A stretch of 26,272 bases of DNA from JABLTI01 sp030629105 (lineage in GTDB: Archaea; Asgardarchaeota; Heimdallarchaeia; JABLTI01). Position numbers and translations under genes: made by a program. Of the stretch, positions 22,857 to 26,272 are shown piece by piece. The stretch's first letter is position 1. Each line of letters opens with the position of its first letter. The notes below the pieces were generated by a model. The model was not told the origin of the DNA and did no database searches. It saw only the letters and a program-made list of their open reading frames with translations. Location: positions 1 to 26,272 of the forward strand of contig DAOVPS010000020.1 of assembly GCA_030629105.1 (NCBI GenBank), in the 5' to 3' direction.

Positions 22857-23405
22857 ATGACATTTGATGAAGTAATCGCAAATAGAAGGTCTATTAGAAA
22901 ATTCAAGAAAGATCCATTAAAAGAGGAACACATAGAAGCAATTCTTGATGCCGGAAATAAAGCTCCTTCAGCCAAGAATTTACAGCAATGGAGATTTCAG
23001 GTCTACCAGAAAGTAGCAAAAGATAAACTTGTGAAATTTTTCCTAAATGAATTCGATAAAATTTCTAGTGATCCTAGAGTTCCTCCTTCTGCAAGATATA
23101 GTTTCCAAATAATGGATGAAGCACCGGTAGCAATTTTAGTTTTCTCTGCCCAAGTTATGGATCACCCTGCAAGACCCGATATACAATCAGTTTCAGCTGC
23201 AATACAAAATATGTTACTAAAAGCTCAAGAACTTGGTCTTGGATCACTTTGGATTTGCGATGTTCTTTACTTTGATGAAACTATAATGAAACACGTTGGT
23301 GCTGAAATGCCTTTACTTGCAGCAATATCATTAGGATATGCAAACGAATCCCCAGCAAGCCGAACAAGATTAACTGTTGATGATGTAACAACTTGGTTTG
23401 AATAA
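22857..23405 (+). CDS. Nitroreductase-family FMN oxidoreductase
   Basis: This 182-residue protein has the compact nitroreductase fold. The FMN phosphate motif is RRSIRKF (10-16), with APSAKNLQQWRF (37-48) contacting flavin. A central region with the dimer helix QSVSAAIQNMLLKAQELGLGSLWI (about 112-135) follows, then the closing segment MPLLAAISLGYANE, where the substrate side is formed. Members reduce nitro groups, quinones or flavins with NAD(P)H as homodimers; the true substrate is open. A TATA-like tattttatta about 25-35 bases upstream predicts a nearly leaderless message. The gene is convergent with the GNAT gene, 7 bases away. Confidence 0.87.
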   Translation: MTFDEVIANRRSIRKFKKDPLKEEHIEAILDAGNKAPSAKNLQQWRFQVYQKVAKDKLVKFFLNEFDKISSDPRVPPSARYSFQIMDEAPVAILVFSAQVMDHPARPDIQSVSAAIQNMLLKAQELGLGSLWICDVLYFDETIMKHVGAEMPLLAAISLGYANESPASRTRLTVDDVTTWFE

Positions 23406-23412
23406 ATCAAAC

Positions 23413-24267
23413 CTATAGTTTCTTTTCCCACATAACAATGGTATTGTGTCTACCGTCTTCTGATTTTGAATGAATGAATTCCATTTTTTCTGGAATATGC
23501 TGTAATTTTGCTGTGGTAATACAACCTAGATATTTGCCATATTTCTTGGTTCTTTCAACAAAATCTGAGAGGAGGTATTCTACATTTTCTTCTGCACCAT
23601 AGACAATAGCTTTTAACCAATCATATTCACCTGTTGTTTCATCTCTTTCTAAATATTCCAAAAGTATTGTCTCGTTTTTCGCATAAAATTTCATGCCTGG
23701 TTCTTTCTCAAAAAATGACTTGACAAGTGGAACAAAATTCCAACCGATAGCAATGTAATCTTTCGGACCATTAGGAATTTTTTGAATTAGATCAAAAGCC
23801 TCATCAATGGATATTGGTTTACCTATTTTCTCTATTTTTACTGTTTTCGGTTTATTACAATCCACCCAAAACGGAATCATTTCTGTAAGTAATTTAAAAC
23901 CTAATTTCTCACCAATTTTACAAGAGGCAATATTTCCGCCTTCTGTTGCAAATCCCACAATTTTGTAATTTAATTTTTTAGCAGCTTCATCTCCATATTG
24001 AAATAACTTTGATCCTATTCCTTTAAGCTGATTGTCTGGTCTTACTCGAATTAATTCTATCCATGCAACGTTTTCAGTTTTTTTTCTAAGGTTCCCTAAA
24101 CCTATTATCTTCTCTCCAAGAAATGCTCCATAAAACACACAGTCTTTTTCATCTAATACAACTGGGGCATATGAATTCCAATCTTCATAGTAGGTGGGCA
24201 TAACCTCTGTGAATTCTTTAATCTTTGTGAGATCTGCTTCTTGGAATTTCCGATATTCAATCTTCAT
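23413..24267 (-). CDS. Two-domain GNAT-type acetyltransferase
   Basis: This 284-residue protein starts with a full GNAT domain (about 1-135). Strand 4, VAWIELIRVRPDNQ, leads into the acetyl-CoA pyrophosphate loop QLKGIGSKLF (80-89), and later GNIASCKIGEKLGFK supplies the family's last helix and strand. A linker with VKIEKIGKPISIDEAFDLI follows, then a C-terminal half (about 150-284) that resembles a second, degenerate GNAT domain without a clear acetyl-CoA loop. Acceptor substrate unknown. A TATA-like TTTTAATA about 23-30 bases before the ATG suggests a leaderless transcript. Confidence 0.8.
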   Translation of the reverse strand: MKIEYRKFQEADLTKIKEFTEVMPTYYEDWNSYAPVVLDEKDCVFYGAFLGEKIIGLGNLRKKTENVAWIELIRVRPDNQLKGIGSKLFQYGDEAAKKLNYKIVGFATEGGNIASCKIGEKLGFKLLTEMIPFWVDCNKPKTVKIEKIGKPISIDEAFDLIQKIPNGPKDYIAIGWNFVPLVKSFFEKEPGMKFYAKNETILLEYLERDETTGEYDWLKAIVYGAEENVEYLLSDFVERTKKYGKYLGCITTAKLQHIPEKMEFIHSKSEDGRHNTIVMWEKKL

Positions 24268-24350
24268 AATTTTATGATTAAATATAGAGTATTAAAATTA
24301 TTATACACTCTTGCTTTTACGGAGAAAAATAGAGTGGATAAAAAGAGAAA

Positions 24351-24647
24351 TTAATAGGAGATTTTACTTTCCAATTTCTTCAATTTTTCATCTGTTAGCT
24401 CATAATGTTTCTTCAATCTTTCATGGACTTCTGTCATGTCTCTTCTAAACTCGATAGCTTCATCCGGACATGAAGTTACACATCGCATACAAGAAATGCA
24501 TTCCAGATTATCTGCTTCACCTGTATCTGCATTAAAAGCGTTAGTTGGACAAGAATCCTCACAAGTTCGACACATGCTACAGTCTTTACCATAGCGAGAA
24601 GGAATCCATTCTTTCGCGGTTTTCTCTGCTTTTTGTATTCTCTCCAT
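24351..24647 (-). CDS. 2[4Fe-4S] ferredoxin (C-terminal half of an EFR1-like protein)
   Basis: This 98-residue ferredoxin has two complete cluster motifs: C23-x2-C26-x2-C29-x3-C33-P and C50-x2-C53-x2-C56-x3-C60-P, plus a helical C-terminal tail. In the EFR1 (ferredoxin plus flavodoxin) family this segment directly follows a flavodoxin domain in one chain, joined by a linker like ERIQKAEKTAKEW, which is exactly how this ORF begins. Here it lies in a different frame from the flavodoxin and overlaps its 3' end by 62 bases. No good Shine-Dalgarno motif precedes its ATG. It is therefore either a true overlapping gene or the separated half of a frameshifted fusion. Confidence 0.85.
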   Translation of the reverse strand: MERIQKAEKTAKEWIPSRYGKDCSMCRTCEDSCPTNAFNADTGEADNLECISCMRCVTSCPDEAIEFRRDMTEVHERLKKHYELTDEKLKKLESKISY

Positions 24648-25185
24648 TTATTTTATCCGCATTTTCTGGTTTTTCTATGACAACTTCCTTTTTCTCTTTC
24701 TTTGAAAATAGCTCTTTAAGTTTATCAGCAAATTCCTTGGCAACATCGAAATCATTTTGGTTTGGTCTTTCAGCTAGAAAATTAAATCCTTTAGCAACAT
24801 TAAACGTATGCTTACCAAGGAATTCTGCAGATGCTAGAACTTTGAAACCTTGTTTGTTGAGAAGTAACTTAGTGTGATAATGAGAAATTCCTACTGTAGG
24901 ACCACCATACGTGAAAAATGTTGCACACCATTTATCTTCTACTTTCACAGTTGCTAACCATTCCCTACAAACAATAGGAATAACAGAACCCCATACGGGA
25001 AATCCAAAAACTAAAGCATCAAACTCAGTTAAATCTGGGTTATCCTTTCGATCACTGAATGAAGCAATGTTGAGTGTGTTTGTTTGAATACCTAATTTAT
25101 TCAATCTACTCGAGATTTCTTGCCCAATTTTCTCAGTATTTCCAGTAGCTGAAAAATAGATAATTCCAATTTTCATGTTCATCAC
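24586..25185 (-). CDS. Flavodoxin-domain protein (N-terminal half of an EFR1-like protein)
   Basis: The first 150 residues form a flavodoxin domain. The FMN phosphate loop is SATGNT (12-17) after strand KIGIIYF, then come FDALVFGFPVWGSVIP (about 54-69) and FFTYGGPTVGISHYH (about 90-104). A Lys/Glu-rich linker (SKKEKKEVVIEKPENADK) follows. The last 20 or so residues (NGENTKSRENRERMDSF) are an out-of-frame reading of the ferredoxin segment and do not look native. Removing a base near 24648-24656 would fuse the two into one electron carrier of the EFR1 type. The start is probably the ATG at 25176; GTG 25185 gives the longest form. The amidohydrolase gene ends 17 bases upstream, so they may share a transcript. 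Confidence 0.83.
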   Translation of the reverse strand: MMNMKIGIIYFSATGNTEKIGQEISSRLNKLGIQTNTLNIASFSDRKDNPDLTEFDALVFGFPVWGSVIPIVCREWLATVKVEDKWCATFFTYGGPTVGISHYHTKLLLNKQGFKVLASAEFLGKHTFNVAKGFNFLAERPNQNDFDVAKEFADKLKELFSKKEKKEVVIEKPENADKINGENTKSRENRERMDSFSLW

Positions 25186-25202
25186 AAAGAAAAGAAAAAG
25201 GA

Positions 25203-26272
25203 TTAAGGTGAGAAATAGGTTATTATGCCTTTCTCAGCCATTACTTTGCCATCTTTAATTACATGAGAGAAATTCTTTGGATTTTCGACTACAGAAATAT
25301 CTTCTAATGGATTCTTGTTACTTATGACAATATCTGCTATTTTTCCTTTCTCAATAACACCAATTTTATCATCCAAGTGAACACATTTCGCTCCCATGAT
25401 AGTTGCTGCTTGCAAAGCTTGAGCCGGTGTCATCCCAACATTTTCAACCATGAATCTTATTTCTGTGCCAGTTGTCCCATGGAAATTACCTGGTGTTCCA
25501 GCATCTGTACCTACAGCTATTTTTACTCCTTTCTCAAAGGCAATTTTGTGAGCTTCTCTACTCCTTTTGCCAGTATTCTTTGTTTTAATTTGAACCTCTG
25601 GTGGTAGTTGTTGCAAAATATCTGATGATAGTAATCCTGCTATAGCCATTTGTGTAGGAACAAGGAATGTTCCCTTTTTAACCATTAAATCAGCAGTTTC
25701 TTCATCAAGAAATGAACCATGTTCAATTGTATGTATTCCAGCTTTTACAGCACTAATAATTCCTTCAAGACCATGCGCATGACACGCAACATGCATGCCA
25801 AGTCGTTCAGCTTCTTCAACCATCGCTTCAAGTTCTTCATCCAAAAAGAGACTCATTCCGATTTTTGATTCCATACCATGTAGTACCCCACCGGTTGTGA
25901 GTGTCTTAATAAAATCAGCGCCAGCACGTTTTCTATCTCGAACAGCATGTTTTACTCCATCCACACCTGTTAGTACTTCTCCAACTTGCTGATAGTAATC
26001 TAACATATATTGTGGACCAATAGCTTCTTGATTTCCCCATTGTCCAATTCCGTTATCAGAAACTACAAGACGTGGTCCTGCTAAAATACCCATATCTAAA
26101 ATTCTTCTTAGTGATGGAATCCAGCCAGGTGCTGCTCCACAATCTCGAACACATGTAAATCCACTAGCTAAATGCTTCTGAGCATTATTAAGAGCAATAT
26201 AGTGCCACATGGTGGTTTTAGTTCTCAGATGTACTCGCTCAGATTGAGCAGTACAAGTTGATGCTAAATGTA
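25203..26272 (-). CDS. Metal-dependent amidohydrolase, imidazolonepropionase-like (5' end outside window)
   Basis: The frame is open to the window edge, so the N-terminus is missing. The visible part begins HLASTCTAQSERVHLRTK, matching the stretch just after the HxH metal motif of amidohydrolases. Further motifs are GADFIKTLTTGG (Lys likely carboxylated and bridging the metals), ACHAHG, HTIEHGSFLD and GTDAGTPG (the catalytic Asp), with the usual closing strands KIGVIEKGKIADIVI near the C-terminus. This set is typical of imidazolonepropionase-like and Xaa-Pro dipeptidase-like members of the superfamily. The substrate could be a cyclic amide or dipeptide and cannot be fixed here. The ATG at 26210 is internal and not the true start. 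Confidence 0.88.
   Translation of the reverse strand, partial: HLASTCTAQSERVHLRTKTTMWHYIALNNAQKHLASGFTCVRDCGAAPGWIPSLRRILDMGILAGPRLVVSDNGIGQWGNQEAIGPQYMLDYYQQVGEVLTGVDGVKHAVRDRKRAGADFIKTLTTGGVLHGMESKIGMSLFLDEELEAMVEEAERLGMHVACHAHGLEGIISAVKAGIHTIEHGSFLDEETADLMVKKGTFLVPTQMAIAGLLSSDILQQLPPEVQIKTKNTGKRSREAHKIAFEKGVKIAVGTDAGTPGNFHGTTGTEIRFMVENVGMTPAQALQAATIMGAKCVHLDDKIGVIEKGKIADIVISNKNPLEDISVVENPKNFSHVIKDGKVMAEKGIITYFSP

Overview
The window is AT-rich and reads as archaeal. Upstream of many genes there is a purine-rich BRE-like stretch and a TATA-like box about 25-40 bases before the start. Leaders are short or absent, Shine-Dalgarno motifs are scattered, and several exported proteins have a single membrane anchor. 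Large TPR proteins, Ig-like and beta-propeller surface proteins, and a split flavodoxin/ferredoxin (EFR1-like) suggest an anaerobic archaeon. An Asgard lineage is my best guess, from memory of similar gene content and not from a database search.

Left part (1-11.7 kb). A membrane-anchored HSL-type alpha/beta hydrolase lies head to head with an ATC-hydrolase-like gene. Next, all on the minus strand, come a TPR protein, a flavin split-barrel protein and a heterodimeric ABC exporter pair. The exporter's two subunits complement each other: one has an intact Walker B Glu, the other an Asp. They are followed by a small polytopic membrane protein (probable b-type cytochrome) coupled by a 4-base overlap to a surface beta-propeller protein, and then a small alpha/beta hydrolase.

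Central part (11.7-20.9 kb). This is the most interesting stretch. Three paralogous small DNA-binding proteins (54, 196 and 202 aa) align without gaps over about their first 43 residues. Each has an AT-hook-like GRPR motif, a basic segment of the form AYYERKK, and a two-heptad leucine repeat, so it looks like a miniature bZIP. Two of them lie just upstream of 610-aa TPR proteins that are paralogs of each other. These same two are divergent from minus-strand genes for a membrane protein and an exported protein. A third minus-strand gene, for a seven-bladed SBBP-propeller protein, shares a near-identical 44-base promoter with the exported protein gene. Palindromes (GTGTTAACAC, GTGTTATCAC, TTGTTACAA/TTGTAACAA) sit against the BRE/TATA elements of these promoters, and all three regulator genes share ACGAAAC just before the TATA. 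I read this as a duplicated regulatory cassette: exported or membrane protein, operators, regulator, TPR partner.

Right part (20.9-26.3 kb). A serine beta-lactamase-fold hydrolase gene is broken by two in-frame stops, and a second gene is degraded by frameshifts; a possible 51-codon membrane ORF overlaps it. After these come a nitroreductase, a two-domain GNAT protein, a flavodoxin and 2[4Fe-4S] ferredoxin pair that looks like one protein split by a frameshift, and the 3' part of an amidohydrolase gene that runs off the window. No tRNA, rRNA, CRISPR array or insertion sequence was recognised.
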